Position numbers and translations under genes: made by a program. Under the pieces are notes generated by a model that worked only from the letters and a program-made list of their open reading frames with translations, did no database searches and had not been told where the DNA came from. From PVC group bacterium (GTDB taxonomy: Bacteria; Verrucomicrobiota; Kiritimatiellia; SS1-B-03-39; PXDE01): DNA of 9,463 bases. Shown here piece after piece: positions 1 to 7,381 of this stretch; position 1 is the stretch's first letter, and each line of letters starts with the position of its first letter. The stretch is taken from NCBI GenBank assembly GCA_003566475.1, contig PXDE01000279.1, positions 1 to 9,463 of the forward strand, in the 5' to 3' direction.

Positions 1-67
1 AGGCGCCCCCGTGCCACGTCGGGGCCATCCTGTTGGCAGGCAATGGTTTGCGTGGAATGGCGTGCAT

Positions 68-129
68 TGGTGTCTCAGAGCAGTGACGGCCCCTGAACCG
101 CTGGGTTCAGCCGGATGAGGGGTGAGACA
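68..129 (+). repeat. Hairpin repeat family I, copy 1 (short stem)
   Basis: This short element is bounded by the inverted ends TGTCTCA (71-77) and TGAGACA (123-129). It contains a central hairpin, CTGAACC (93-99) and GGTTCAG (104-110), with a 4-nt loop. The left 18 bases (68-85) are identical to 465-482. The right half shares GGTTCAGCCGGA and GGGGTGAGACA with copy 2. Weaker similarity extends left: CAANGGTTTGC occurs at 41-51 and again at 438-448, at exactly the same offset of 397 bases, followed by 16 unrelated bases. There is no coding capacity. It could be a tiny non-autonomous element with terminal inverted repeats or a REP-like sequence; the family name is unknown to me. Confidence 0.75.
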
Positions 130-267
130 CGGGGCGAAGAGGGAAGACCGAAGATTGACCCGACTACGCCCGCCTTCGCATGGCTTCGGCGGACACGGCG
201 CAGCCGCTTCGTCGGGCAAGCTTGACGAGTTACGAATTGAGAAGGAAGGCGGTGGTGACGGGGCAAC

Positions 268-403
268 CCAGTACCTCGCTGTCTGTGACAGCGAGGGCGC
301 GTGTCTGGTGCCTGGCGGGCGGAAGGTCAGGACCATGGGCTTGCTTCCTCCCGACCAGGCCCGTTCCACGCACCGTCCGCTGTCGCAGACAGCGGACTAC
401 TGG
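268..403. repeat. REPIN-like inverted pair of palindromes
   Basis: Two related small palindromes face each other. The left is CCTCGCTGTC-TGT-GACAGCGAGG (274-296); the right is GTCCGCTGTC-GCA-GACAGCGGAC (375-397). Both are perfect 10-bp stems with 3-nt loops and share the core CGCTGTC-NNN-GACAGCG. The sequence around them is also complementary: CCAGTA (268-273) with TACTGG (398-403), GCGTG (299-303) with CACGC (367-371), GCCTGG (310-315) with CCAGGC (355-360), and CGGG (316-319) plus GGAAG (321-325) with CTTCC (344-348) plus CCCG (350-353). The whole stretch can therefore fold into one long imperfect hairpin around position 335, or into two separate small hairpins. This is the architecture of a REP doublet (REPIN). 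No REP-associated transposase is present in the window. Confidence 0.7.
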
Positions 404-464
404 CACGGCGTCCGTTTCCACTTAGCATGCTGTTCTCCAAGGGTTTGCCCATAGGTTCATCGGA

Positions 465-547
465 TGGTGTCTCAGAGCAGTGGTCAGTGCAGGCCGCTGA
501 ACCGCGCCGCTGGGCGGCGCGGTTCAGCCGGAGCAAGGGGTGAGACA
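465..547 (+). repeat. Hairpin repeat family I, copy 2 (long stem)
   Basis: This is the second copy of the element at 68-129, in the same orientation. It starts with the same 18 bases and is bounded by TGTCTCA (468-474) and TGAGACA (541-547). Its central stem is a perfect 15-bp inverted repeat (496-510 with 514-528, loop TGG). It keeps the CTGAACC/GGTTCAG base of copy 1 but extends it with a GC-rich tip. It also carries about 14 extra bases (483-496) before the stem. The stem stays perfectly paired although the two copies differ in length, which suggests that the fold rather than the exact sequence is kept. It lies 112 bases beyond the stop of the minus-strand operon. Confidence 0.75.
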
Positions 548-658
548 TCGACATGCTGGCCAGGCTGCCCTCGTTCCACAGGAACGGGGCTACCGGTAGG
601 CCAATGTCTGACTCGACGTACGTGATTCGCGAGGCATGACGCGATTCGGTGTCGCAGA

Positions 659-2071
659 TCAGTCTTCCGGCAGCTCGGGGGGCAGGAAGCTCAGGAACTT
701 CCCGAACAGCGGGGACACCCGAACCTCGGCGACCCGTTCCAGGCTCGACAGGTAGGGCTCCATCCGGATGTCCAGCAGCCCGAACCGTGCCAGAGGCTTG
801 AGCACCCGGAATTCGACCGCGCTCCGGACCGGATCCTTGTCCCCCCATCGCGAGGGCGGGACCGACTCCACCACGGCGGGCAGAAGAATCTGCCGGGGCA
901 GGATCTCCATGGAGATCCAATCCCTGGCCATCATCTCGAGCCGCCAGAGGATGGCGGCCAGGCTCTGCTGGATGCGGGGCAGTTCATGATGGCCATCGAA
1001 ATAGGCCATGTTCAGCTTGCGGAAGCGGGCCAGGAACAGCCTCCGGTAAAGATCCCCCAGAGGGGCCTCGGGGGCGAGCATGGTCTGGCCGCGGCGGGTC
1101 AGATCCCACACCCCTTTGCGCAGCCGGATCATTCCCGCGTCCTGGCACATCAGCCTGGCCTCATGCAGCGGGCGGATATCCTCCTCATTGGGAGCCTTAT
1201 GGTATTCCCGGACAAAGGCCAGTTCGTCGTCGGGAATGCCCAGCCGGGGGATCAGCGTGGCGACCAGGGACCGGGGCAGGTTCCGTCGTCTGGCCGTGGC
1301 CTTTGCCGGACCCGATTCCGCGAGGGCGCCGAGCAGGGCCAGGGCGCGCCGAACGTAAGTCGTCTCGCGGACATCCTCGGGCCGGAGATCCCGGCTCAGG
1401 CGGATCGCGCCGTCGCTGCGGTCCCAGTCCGCGTGCAGGACGAGGGCCTCCACCATGATTCCGATCGCCCGGCCCATGGCCGCCTCGGCGAGATCGGGCG
1501 ACTGGGGCAGATGGCGGTCGCGGTCGAACGGGCGGGGGCGCCGCGGGGGCATCACGAAGTCCGGAGACGTTCGGGACCATGCCTTCCGGTCATCCTCGGT
1601 GGCGTAGTAGGTGAGGAAGATCCGGGCCGCCTCCTCATCGTCCTCCACGGCTTCGAGCAGCTCGATCAGCGCCCCGTGCCGGGGCAGGGGCGGGACGTCC
1701 GGCACGTCGTAGTGGAGGAGCTGGACGTACAGCAGCTCATAGAGCTCGCGGTCGCTCAGATGGTCGGTGTGGCTGAGGTAGACATGGAGGTCGGCCAGGT
1801 GGCCAATGGTCTCCCCGAGGAGGGAGGTCACCTGCTCGTCGGACAGGGGGCGGGGATCGGGCATCTCGAATCCGGCCCGCCGGAGCTGTTCGGCCCGGGT
1901 GGTCCGGGGCGCGCTCTCCACGGCCAGAATCTGCTCCAGGACCTCCCGCTCCATCTCGGGCGGCAGGTCCGATTCGCCCGGCCCGAACCTCGCCCGGCCT
2001 CCGGACATCTCCATGAGCTGGGTCTTGATCTGCTCGATCCGCTTCCGTGCCTCGGCCTCAGGATCGTTCAT
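659..2071 (-). CDS. Uncharacterised 470-aa protein, two conserved modules
   Basis: The function is unknown. Two regions look like known but uncharacterised bacterial families. Residues about 70-190 contain LHVYLSHTDHLSDRELYELL (res. 95-114), then YYATEDDRKAW and a proline/arginine stretch ending PFDRDRHLP. From memory this resembles small stand-alone proteins of about 130 aa in many environmental bacteria. Residues about 300-470 contain DAGMIRLRKGVWDLTRRG, LFLARFRKLNMAYFDG and a late FGLLDI. This resembles the C-terminal helical or winged-helix-like part of proteins found with the plasmid pRiA4b ORF-3 domain. No signal peptide or membrane span is seen, so it is probably cytoplasmic. The ATG start overlaps the end of trpC by 14 bases and has GAGG about 9 bases upstream, implying translational coupling. 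It is the last gene of the operon. Module assignments are recollection; the reading frame itself is secure. Confidence 0.85.
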   Translation of the reverse strand: MNDPEAEARKRIEQIKTQLMEMSGGRARFGPGESDLPPEMEREVLEQILAVESAPRTTRAEQLRRAGFEMPDPRPLSDEQVTSLLGETIGHLADLHVYLSHTDHLSDRELYELLYVQLLHYDVPDVPPLPRHGALIELLEAVEDDEEAARIFLTYYATEDDRKAWSRTSPDFVMPPRRPRPFDRDRHLPQSPDLAEAAMGRAIGIMVEALVLHADWDRSDGAIRLSRDLRPEDVRETTYVRRALALLGALAESGPAKATARRRNLPRSLVATLIPRLGIPDDELAFVREYHKAPNEEDIRPLHEARLMCQDAGMIRLRKGVWDLTRRGQTMLAPEAPLGDLYRRLFLARFRKLNMAYFDGHHELPRIQQSLAAILWRLEMMARDWISMEILPRQILLPAVVESVPPSRWGDKDPVRSAVEFRVLKPLARFGLLDIRMEPYLSSLERVAEVRVSPLFGKFLSFLPPELPED

Positions 2072-2858
2072 GCCACACCTCGTCCATCAGGTTCCGCACC
2101 CCCACTCCCGGATCATCCTGCCGCAGCAGATGTTCTCCGACCAGGACCGCCCGGGCGCCCGCCGCCTTAACCCGGGCCACGTCGGCGGGGCGGCGGATGC
2201 CGCTCTCGCTGACCAGCAGAGCCGAGGCGGGGGCCTGGGCGGCCAGGCGCTCGGTGGTGGCCAGGGAGACGGTGAAGGTCCGGAGGTCGCGGTTGTTGAT
2301 CCCCAGCAGCGTCGGGTTCACGGCCACCGCCTTTTCCAGTTCCGCCTCGTCATGCACCTCGACCAGCGCCTCGAGCCCGGCCTCGGCGACGAGGTCGTGC
2401 AGACGGCGCAGGGTGTCCGCGTCGAGCACTCCGGCCAGGAGCAGAACCCCGGAGGCGCCCAGGGTGCGGGCGTGCCAGACCTGCCAGGGGTCGATCACGA
2501 ACTCCTTGTAGAGCAGCGGCAGGTCGACCGCCGCCCGCACCTCGGTCCAGAGGGATTCCCCGCCCCCGAAATGCCGTTCGTCCATAAGCACGGACATGGC
2601 CTGGGCCCCGGCCTCCGCAAAGGCGCGGGCCACCGCCGCCCCGTCGAACGGGGTGCGGATGGGCCCGGCCGACGGGGAGCGGGGCTTGGCCTCGGCGATG
2701 AGGCCCATGCCGCCGGGGGCGGCCTCGAGAACGGCCCGCAGGGAAGGCGGTCTCGATGCATCGAGCGCGCGGCGCCGCATCTCCTCCACGCTCTGGCCCC
2801 GTTTCCGGCTCGCCAACTCCTCTCGCTTATTCTCCACGATCCTCTTCAGCAAGTCCAC
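2058..2858 (-). CDS. trpC: Indole-3-glycerol phosphate synthase
   Basis: This cytoplasmic TIM-barrel enzyme closes CdRP (1-(2-carboxyphenylamino)-1-deoxyribulose 5-phosphate) to indole-3-glycerol phosphate, the fourth step from chorismate to tryptophan. The 266-aa protein has the usual length and the family motifs in order: IAEAKPRSPSAG (res. 54-65), SVLMDERHFGGG (89-100), YKEFVIDPWQ (117-126), ALVEVHD (164-170), GINNRDL (186-192), SESGI (217-221) and VGEHLL (240-245). The catalytic and binding residues known for the family are present: E56, K58, K118, E167, N188, E218 and S219. It starts at GTG, with AGGGGA 7 bases upstream, 3 bases after the stop of the 37-aa ORF. It is monofunctional, with no TrpF fusion, and sits apart from other trp genes in this window. 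It overlaps the 470-aa gene by 14 bases. Confidence 0.97.
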   Translation of the reverse strand: MDLLKRIVENKREELASRKRGQSVEEMRRRALDASRPPSLRAVLEAAPGGMGLIAEAKPRSPSAGPIRTPFDGAAVARAFAEAGAQAMSVLMDERHFGGGESLWTEVRAAVDLPLLYKEFVIDPWQVWHARTLGASGVLLLAGVLDADTLRRLHDLVAEAGLEALVEVHDEAELEKAVAVNPTLLGINNRDLRTFTVSLATTERLAAQAPASALLVSESGIRRPADVARVKAAGARAVLVGEHLLRQDDPGVGVRNLMDEVWHERS

Positions 2859-2861
2859 GGG

Positions 2862-2975
2862 TCATTCCCCTTGCTCGTACCGCATGTGGTCCATGGCCCG
2901 CCTGCGGACTGACCGGTATACGGCATCCCGAGCCCGCAGTTCCCCCGCGTCGTTCCAGAACGGCACCTGGGTCAT
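2862..2975 (-). CDS. Small 37-aa ORF between prfB and trpC
   Basis: I do not recognise this short protein. It begins MTQVPFWNDAGELRARD and ends in a basic, polar stretch with DHMRYEQGE; it looks soluble. Its ATG overlaps the prfB stop codon as ATGA, the typical signature of translational coupling. Its stop lies 3 bases before the trpC GTG. It thus fills the prfB-trpC gap exactly. About 80% of its codons end in G or C, like the neighbouring genes. The FWND near the start resembles the PSFWNDP segment of RF2 and similar short protein starts, which may be chance. The alternative is that this is merely a leader whose translation carries ribosomes on to trpC. Confidence 0.55.
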   Translation of the reverse strand: MTQVPFWNDAGELRARDAVYRSVRRRAMDHMRYEQGE

Positions 2976-4103
2976 GAGGTCGCCCCCGGCTTCCCGTGCT
3001 TCTCCTGCTTCAGGTAGGCCTCGATGAAGGGCTGGATGCGGCCGTCGAGCACGGCCTGGACGTTGCCGGTCTCGTGGTCGGTGCGGAGATCCTTGACCAG
3101 GGTGTAGGGCTGGAGAACGTAGGAGCGGATCTGGCTGCCCCAGGCGATCTCGCCCTTGTCGCCGTAGAGCTGCTCCCGCTGCTGGCGCTGCTTGTCTATC
3201 TCCAGCTCGTAGAGCTTGGCCGCGAGCATCTTCATGCACTTCTCGCGGTTCGAATGCTGGGAGCGCTCGGCCTGGCACGACACCACCACCCCGGTGGGGA
3301 GGTGGGTGATGCGCACGGCGGAGTCGGTCTTGTTGACGTGCTGCCCCCCCGCCCCGCTGGCCCGGTAGGTGTCGACCCGCAGATCCTTGTCCAGGATCTC
3401 CACGTCGATGGACTCGTCGAGTTCGGCGGTGACGTCGGCGGCGGCGAACGAGGTATGGCGACGCTTGGCGGAGTCGAACGGGCTGATCCGGACCAGCCGG
3501 TGGATGCCCCGCTCGGCCTTGAGATAGCCGTAGGCGAAGGGGCCGACCACCCGGAAGGAGGCGCTCTTGATGCCCGCCTCGTCCCCCGGCTGCACGTCGA
3601 GCACCTCGACCTCGAAGCCCTGCTGTTCGGCATAGCGGGTGTACATGCGGTAGAGCATGTCGGCCCAGTCGCAGGCCTCGGTGCCGCCGGCCCCGGCATG
3701 CAGGGAGACGTAGGCGTTGAAGCCGTCGAGCTCGCCGCCGAGCAGGGACTGCAGCTCAAGGGCGTCGAACTGCCCCTGCGCCGCCTCCAGCTTCTCGCCG
3801 GCCTCGTCCAGCAGTCCCTCGGCCTCGGCCCCCTCGGTCTCCCCGGCCAGCTCGACCAGGGCCCCGGCATCCTCGACGCCCGCGACCAGGGCCTGGTATG
3901 GCTCGAGAATGGCGAGGATCTGGTTCTTCTCCGCGATGAGCCGCCGGGCCCGGTTGGGGTCGTTCCAGAATGAGGGATCGGCCTCCTGGTGACTCAGCTC
4001 CTCCAGCTTGGCCTGACGGGAGGCGACGTCAAAGATACCCCCGCATTTCGGCGATGCTCTTCTTCATGCGCTGCAGCTCGGACGGGATCTGTTCGCGGTC
4101 CAT
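2972..4103 (-). CDS. prfB: Peptide chain release factor 2 (programmed +1 frameshift)
   Basis: RF2 reads UAA and UGA stop codons and triggers peptide release on the ribosome. The gene is in two frames. ATG at 4103 opens 24 codons ending RGYL, followed by an in-frame TGA (4031-4029). Translation must slip +1 at CTT-TGA-C and continue with DVASRQAKLEEL from 4030 (base 4031 skipped), giving 376 aa, close to the usual 365. The codon-recognition tripeptide SPF is at res. 207-209, the peptidyl-transferase motif GGQ at 252-254 (SGAGGQHVNKTDSAVR), and the N-terminal helical domain spans about 1-110. GGAG lies 6 bases before the ATG. It overlaps the 37-aa ORF by 4 bases. Scoring only the second frame would wrongly start it at an internal ATG (3658). 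RF2 level is presumably autoregulated through the frameshift. Confidence 0.97.
4028..4043 (-). promoter_or_regulatory. prfB programmed +1 frameshift site
   Basis: Read on the minus strand the site is CGGGGGTATCTTTGAC. It comprises an SD-like GGGGG, a 2-3 base spacer, the slippery CTT codon in the P site, and the slowly decoded UGA followed by C. It matches the core of the well-studied Escherichia coli prfB site (GGGGGTATCTTTGAC). When RF2 is scarce the ribosome pauses at UGA, the internal SD contact pulls tRNA-Leu one base forward to TTT, and decoding resumes at GAC. The reading frame before the site (RGYL) and after it (DVASR) joins into a normal RF2 N-terminus, so this is not a sequencing error. 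Confidence 0.96.
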
Positions 4104-4164
4104 GGGGGGCTCCGGGGAAGGGGAAAGCCCGCAGCTTCGGGGCGATCGGGCCGCCGGTCAAGCG

Positions 4165-4311
4165 CTAGGCGGCGAAGATCTTCATTCCCTTCCGCTCGTC
4201 GGGATCGGTCCAGACCAGCACGGCCCAGACGGGGAGCGCCACCACGAAGGTCAGCAGCTTGACCGGGCGGCGGCGGAACCAGCGACGAGCCGCGGGGGGA
4301 GATTCGGACAT
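4165..4311 (-). CDS. Small single-span membrane protein, 48 aa
   Basis: This 48-residue protein of unknown function has a basic N-terminus (RRWFRRRPVK, res. 9-18), one hydrophobic segment of about 17 residues (res. 19-35, LLTFVVALPVWAVLVW) and a short charged tail (TDPDERKGMKIFAA). The positive-inside rule places the N-terminus in the cytoplasm. The ATG lies 5 bases after the stop of the aldo/keto reductase gene. The TAG is followed by a 61-base gap before prfB. Codon third positions are nearly all G or C and the frame is clean, which supports real coding. I cannot name a family. No strong ribosome binding site is visible, so translation may depend on the upstream gene. Confidence 0.72.
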   Translation of the reverse strand: MSESPPAARRWFRRRPVKLLTFVVALPVWAVLVWTDPDERKGMKIFAA

Positions 4312-4316
4312 GGGGG

Positions 4317-5327
4317 TCAGATCCGGAACGCGTGCGGCCCGAAGTCGGCCTGGTAGAACGGGGACACCATGCCGCCGGGGGGGGCCACGGCGTCGAGCCG
4401 CTCGCGGTCGGCCTCGGTGATGTCCACGTCGAGAGCCCCGAGGTTGTCCTCGAGCTGGTCCATGGTGCGGGGGCCGATGATGGGGCTAGTGACCCCGGGC
4501 TGGTGGACGGTCCAGGCCAGGGCGAGCTGGGCCGGGGTGCAGTCCTTCTCGGCCGCCATCGCGTCCAGGGTCTCGGTGACGTCGAAGATGCCGTCGTGGT
4601 AGCGCCGGGACCACAGCCGGTTCTCGGCCGCCTTCTCGTAGCGGCTGCCTTCGGGGGCGGGCTCGCCCCGGACATACTTGCCGGTGAGCAGCCCGCCGCC
4701 CAGCGGGCTCCAGGGGATGAGCCCCAGGCCGTAGCTCTGGGCGAGCGGGATCAGCTCGCGCTCGATCCGCCGGTCGAGCAGATTGTAGGGGGGCTGGTCG
4801 CACACGAAGCGGTTCAGGCCGAGCTCCCGGGACACGCCGAGGGACTCCATGATCTGCCAGGCCGCGTAGGTGCTGGTGCCCAGGTAGCGGACCTTGCCCG
4901 CCCGCACCAGATCGTCGAGGGCGCGGAGGGTCTCGTCGATGGGGATGTCGGACTGGGGCCGGTGGATCTGGTAGAGGTCGATCCAGTCCGTGCGCAGGCG
5001 GCGGAGGCTGGCCTCGCACTGCTGGATGATATGGCGGCGCGAGTTGCCCATCATGTTGGGATCATCATCCGCCATGCGGCCGTGGACCTTGGTGGCGAGG
5101 ACGATCCGGTCGCGCTGGCCGTTGCGGGCGAGGGCCTCGCCGACCACGGTCTCGCTCTCGCCCCGGCTGTAGACGTTGGCGGTGTCGAGGAAGTTGATCC
5201 CCCCGTCGAGGGCGGTGTCGATGATGCGGCAGGAGGTCTCGAGGTCGGTCTTGCCGCCGAACATCATGCAGCCCAGGCAGAGGGGGCTCACCTTGACGCC
5301 GGTGCGGCCGAGGGGGCGGTAGTCCAT
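4317..5327 (-). CDS. Aldo/keto reductase
   Basis: This is an NAD(P)H-dependent oxidoreductase of the aldo/keto reductase superfamily, a cytoplasmic TIM barrel that reduces aldehydes or ketones. The 336-aa product has the usual length. It opens MDYRPLGRTGVKVSPLCLG, standard for the YghZ / aryl-alcohol-dehydrogenase-like group. The catalytic tetrad is present: D48 and Y53 in FLDTANVYSRG, K80 in LATKVHG, and H122 in LYQIHRPQ. The cofactor-binding segment near the C-terminus is GPRTMDQLEDNLGAL. The frame stays open upstream to 5603, but the ATG at 5327 is preferred because family homology begins there and GGAGA sits 6 bases ahead. It is the first gene of the minus-strand operon. The substrate cannot be told from sequence. 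Confidence 0.93.
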   Translation of the reverse strand: MDYRPLGRTGVKVSPLCLGCMMFGGKTDLETSCRIIDTALDGGINFLDTANVYSRGESETVVGEALARNGQRDRIVLATKVHGRMADDDPNMMGNSRRHIIQQCEASLRRLRTDWIDLYQIHRPQSDIPIDETLRALDDLVRAGKVRYLGTSTYAAWQIMESLGVSRELGLNRFVCDQPPYNLLDRRIERELIPLAQSYGLGLIPWSPLGGGLLTGKYVRGEPAPEGSRYEKAAENRLWSRRYHDGIFDVTETLDAMAAEKDCTPAQLALAWTVHQPGVTSPIIGPRTMDQLEDNLGALDVDITEADRERLDAVAPPGGMVSPFYQADFGPHAFRI

Positions 5328-5375
5328 GAGGGGTCTCCGGGGGATCGGGTTGAACGCGCACCATGGTAGGCGGGC

Positions 5376-5436
5376 TCCCCGGCCCGGGGAAGCAAGAAAC
5401 CGGGGGTACCCCTGCGCGCTCGGTGATCTACGATCA
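5376..5436. promoter_or_regulatory. Cluster of dyads in the divergent intergenic region
   Basis: Between the oppositely directed aldo/keto reductase and protease genes there are three short dyads. TCCCCG-GCC-CGGGGA spans 5376-5390, GGGGTACCCC is 5403-5412, and TGATC-TAC-GATCA is 5424-5436. The last two have operator-like symmetry; the first could instead form a hairpin in the leader of the minus-strand operon. No known regulator consensus is recognised. In GC-rich DNA the first two could arise by chance; the AT-containing third is less trivial. Confidence 0.3.
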
Positions 5437-5465
5437 TGAAGGCCAATGTACGAACGTGAGTCGGA

Positions 5466-5494
5466 TTGCGCCCGTCGCCGCCGTGAGGCATACT
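5466..5494 (+). promoter_or_regulatory. Possible sigma70-type promoter for the protease gene
   Basis: TTGCGC (5466-5471) and CATACT (5489-5494) are separated by 17 bases. They match the -35 consensus at 3 of 6 positions and the -10 at 4 of 6. The start codon at 5518 follows about 23 bases after the -10 box, giving a short leader. This is only a weak consensus match, reported because spacing and position fit. Confidence 0.3.
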
Positions 5495-5517
5495 TGGGCA
5501 CATCCTCCCGACACACC

Positions 5518-5898
5518 ATGGGCCTCTCCAACGCCAAACTTATCCTCCGGAATCCGCGGGAGCCGGACATCGCCCCGGTCGAGGTCGACGCCCTGGCCGA
5601 CACGGGGTCCGTCTATCTGGCCATTCCCGAGCACGTCCGGCTCCAGCTCAAGCTGGAGGAGCAGGGGCGGAAGGAAGTGACGCTGGCGGATGACTCCCGG
5701 AAGATGGTGCCGTACGTCGGTCCCATCGAGACCCGGTTCGGCAACCGGGTCGCCTTTGTGGGGGCGATCGTGATGGGGCAGGAGGTTCTGCTGGGGGCCA
5801 TCCCGATGGAGGACATGGACCTGGTCGTGGTGCCCTACCGGCGGGAAGTGATGGTGAACCCGCTCAGCCCTAACTTCGCGGCCGGAAAGGCGAAGTAG
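5518..5898 (+). CDS. Clan AA (retropepsin-like) aspartic protease homologue
   Basis: This 126-aa protein belongs to a bacterial and archaeal family of small single-domain aspartic protease-like proteins (AF_0612-type, clan AA). It has the active-site triplet D28-T29-G30 in VDALADTGSVYLAIP, a polar hairpin LADDSRKMV that matches the flap, and the hydrophobic-hydrophobic-Gly segment VLLGAIPMEDMDLVV (res. 90-104). Retropepsins act as homodimers, each subunit giving one Asp, and the length suits that. The substrate and biological role of the family are not known to me. The frame is open from 5446, but the ATG at 5518 fits the family start (MGLSNAKLILRNP). No strong ribosome binding site precedes it, so a leaderless or weakly initiated transcript is possible. 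No membrane span or signal peptide is seen. uxaC starts 59 bases downstream. Confidence 0.85.
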   Translation: MGLSNAKLILRNPREPDIAPVEVDALADTGSVYLAIPEHVRLQLKLEEQGRKEVTLADDSRKMVPYVGPIETRFGNRVAFVGAIVMGQEVLLGAIPMEDMDLVVVPYRREVMVNPLSPNFAAGKAK

Positions 5899-5957
5899 CC
5901 TCCGGGCCGCGCGCTTCCCCGTTGCCAGCAGGGCGCGCCGCGCCTAGGCTGGGGGGC

Positions 5958-7373
5958 ATGAAACCGTTCATCCACGACGACTTCCTGCTCCGCACCGACG
6001 CGGCCCGGGCGCTGTACCACCAGTTCGCCAAGGACCAGCCGATCTACGACTACCACTGCCACATCCCCCCGGCGGACGTGGCGGCCAACCGGGAGTTCCG
6101 CAATCTGGCCGACATCTGGCTGGCCGGCGACCACTACAAGTGGCGGGCCATGCGGTCGAACGGGGTCCCCGAGACCTACTGCACCGGCGACGCCTCGGAC
6201 TGGGAGAAGTTCGAGGCCTGGGCGGCCACCGTGCCCCACACCCTGGGCAATCCGCTCTATCACTGGACGCACCTCGAGCTGAAGCGGGTGTTCGGCATCG
6301 ACACCCTCCTCCATCCGGGCACGGCCAAGGCGATCTGGGACGAGGCCAACCGGGTGCTGGCCACCGATGACGGGCGGGTGCACGGCATTCTGAAGCGCTT
6401 CCGGGTGGCGGTGATCGGCACCACCGACGACCCCACCGACACCCTGGAGCACCATCAGGCCATCCGGGCCTCGGACCTGCCCACCCGGGTCTACCCGTCG
6501 TTCCGGCCCGACAAGGCGCTGCGGGTGGACGATCCGGCGGCCTGGAACGCCTGGGTGAACCTGCTCTCCTCCCGGTCGGGCCTGGCCTGCGACTCGCTGC
6601 GCGGCCTGGAGGAGGCGCTGGCCGACCGGCACGGGTTCTTCCACGACCAGGGATCGCGGCTGTCGGATCACGGCCTCGAATGCGCCCTGGCCGAGCCCTG
6701 CACCCAGGCCGAGGCCGAGGCCATCTTCGCCGGGGCCCGGGGCGGGCGGGCGGCCACGCCGGCCGAGACCGCGAAGTTCGGATCCTACCTGATGCGAACC
6801 TTCGGCCGCCTCGACGCGGCCCGGGGCTGGACCAAGCAGATGCACCTGGGGGCCATGCGCAACAACAGCACCCGTCAGTTCCGGGCGCTGGGGCCGGACA
6901 CGGGGTTCGACAGCATCGGGGACCGTCCCCAGGGCCAGGCCCTCTCCCGCTACCTGGATTCGCTCGACCTCACCGGCGAGCTGCCCAAGACCGTGCTCTA
7001 TAACCTGAACCCGGCCGACAACTACCTGTTCGCGACCATGATCGGCAACTTCCAGGACGGCAGCGTGCCCGGGAAGATCCAGTTCGGCAGCGGCTGGTGG
7101 TTCCTGGACCAGAAGGAGGCCATGGAGTGGCAGATCCGGGCGCTCTCCAACCTGGGTCTGCTCAGCCGGTTCGTGGGCATGCTCACCGACAGCCGGAGCT
7201 TTCTCTCCTACCCGCGCCACGAGTATTTCCGCCGCATCCTCTGCAATCTGCTGGGCCAGGACATGGAGCACGGCGAGATTCCCGACGACCTCGACCGGGT
7301 GGGGGCCCTGGTACGCGACATCTGCTTCCACAACGCGGTCCGGTATTTCGGAATGGAGCCGGGGCCGGTCTAG
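5958..7373 (+). CDS. uxaC: Uronate isomerase
   Basis: This enzyme converts D-glucuronate to D-fructuronate and D-galacturonate to D-tagaturonate, the first step of hexuronate breakdown. It is a cytoplasmic amidohydrolase-superfamily barrel. The 471-aa protein has the family length and many landmark segments: the metal-binding HxH in YDYHCHIPP (H33, H35), DIWLAGDHYKWRAMRSNGV (res. 52-70), NPLYHWTHLELKR, GTTDDPTDTLEHH, GAMRNNSTRQF, GSGWWFLDQKEAME, GMLTDSRSFLSY and PRHEYFRRIL. It matches E. coli UxaC closely along its length. The ATG at 5958 is preferred over the open frame from 5922 because family homology starts there (MKPFIHDDFLLRTD) and a G-rich stretch lies just upstream. The stop is 8 bases before the transporter gene. 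No other hexuronate pathway gene (uxaA, uxaB, uxuA, kdgK) is in the window. Confidence 0.97.
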   Translation: MKPFIHDDFLLRTDAARALYHQFAKDQPIYDYHCHIPPADVAANREFRNLADIWLAGDHYKWRAMRSNGVPETYCTGDASDWEKFEAWAATVPHTLGNPLYHWTHLELKRVFGIDTLLHPGTAKAIWDEANRVLATDDGRVHGILKRFRVAVIGTTDDPTDTLEHHQAIRASDLPTRVYPSFRPDKALRVDDPAAWNAWVNLLSSRSGLACDSLRGLEEALADRHGFFHDQGSRLSDHGLECALAEPCTQAEAEAIFAGARGGRAATPAETAKFGSYLMRTFGRLDAARGWTKQMHLGAMRNNSTRQFRALGPDTGFDSIGDRPQGQALSRYLDSLDLTGELPKTVLYNLNPADNYLFATMIGNFQDGSVPGKIQFGSGWWFLDQKEAMEWQIRALSNLGLLSRFVGMLTDSRSFLSYPRHEYFRRILCNLLGQDMEHGEIPDDLDRVGALVRDICFHNAVRYFGMEPGPV

Positions 7374-7381
7374 GCCCATCC

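Larger units (their letters stand above)
1..658. other. Non-coding, dyad-rich intergenic block
   Basis: I find no credible gene here. The longest plus-strand frame (122-454) crosses both repeat families, has no recognisable motif and has no good ribosome binding site. The block holds two copies of a TGTCTCA-bounded hairpin element (68-129 and 465-547) and an inverted pair of small palindromes (268-403). Between the last repeat and the stop of the 470-aa gene at 659 there is a further short hairpin, CGTTCC-ACA-GGAACG (572-586), and a perfect palindrome CTACCGGTAG (590-599). The hairpins at 496-528 and 569-589 lie just downstream of the minus-strand operon and could stop or stabilise its transcript. 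Neither is followed by a T-run on that strand, so a classical intrinsic terminator is not supported. Confidence 0.7.
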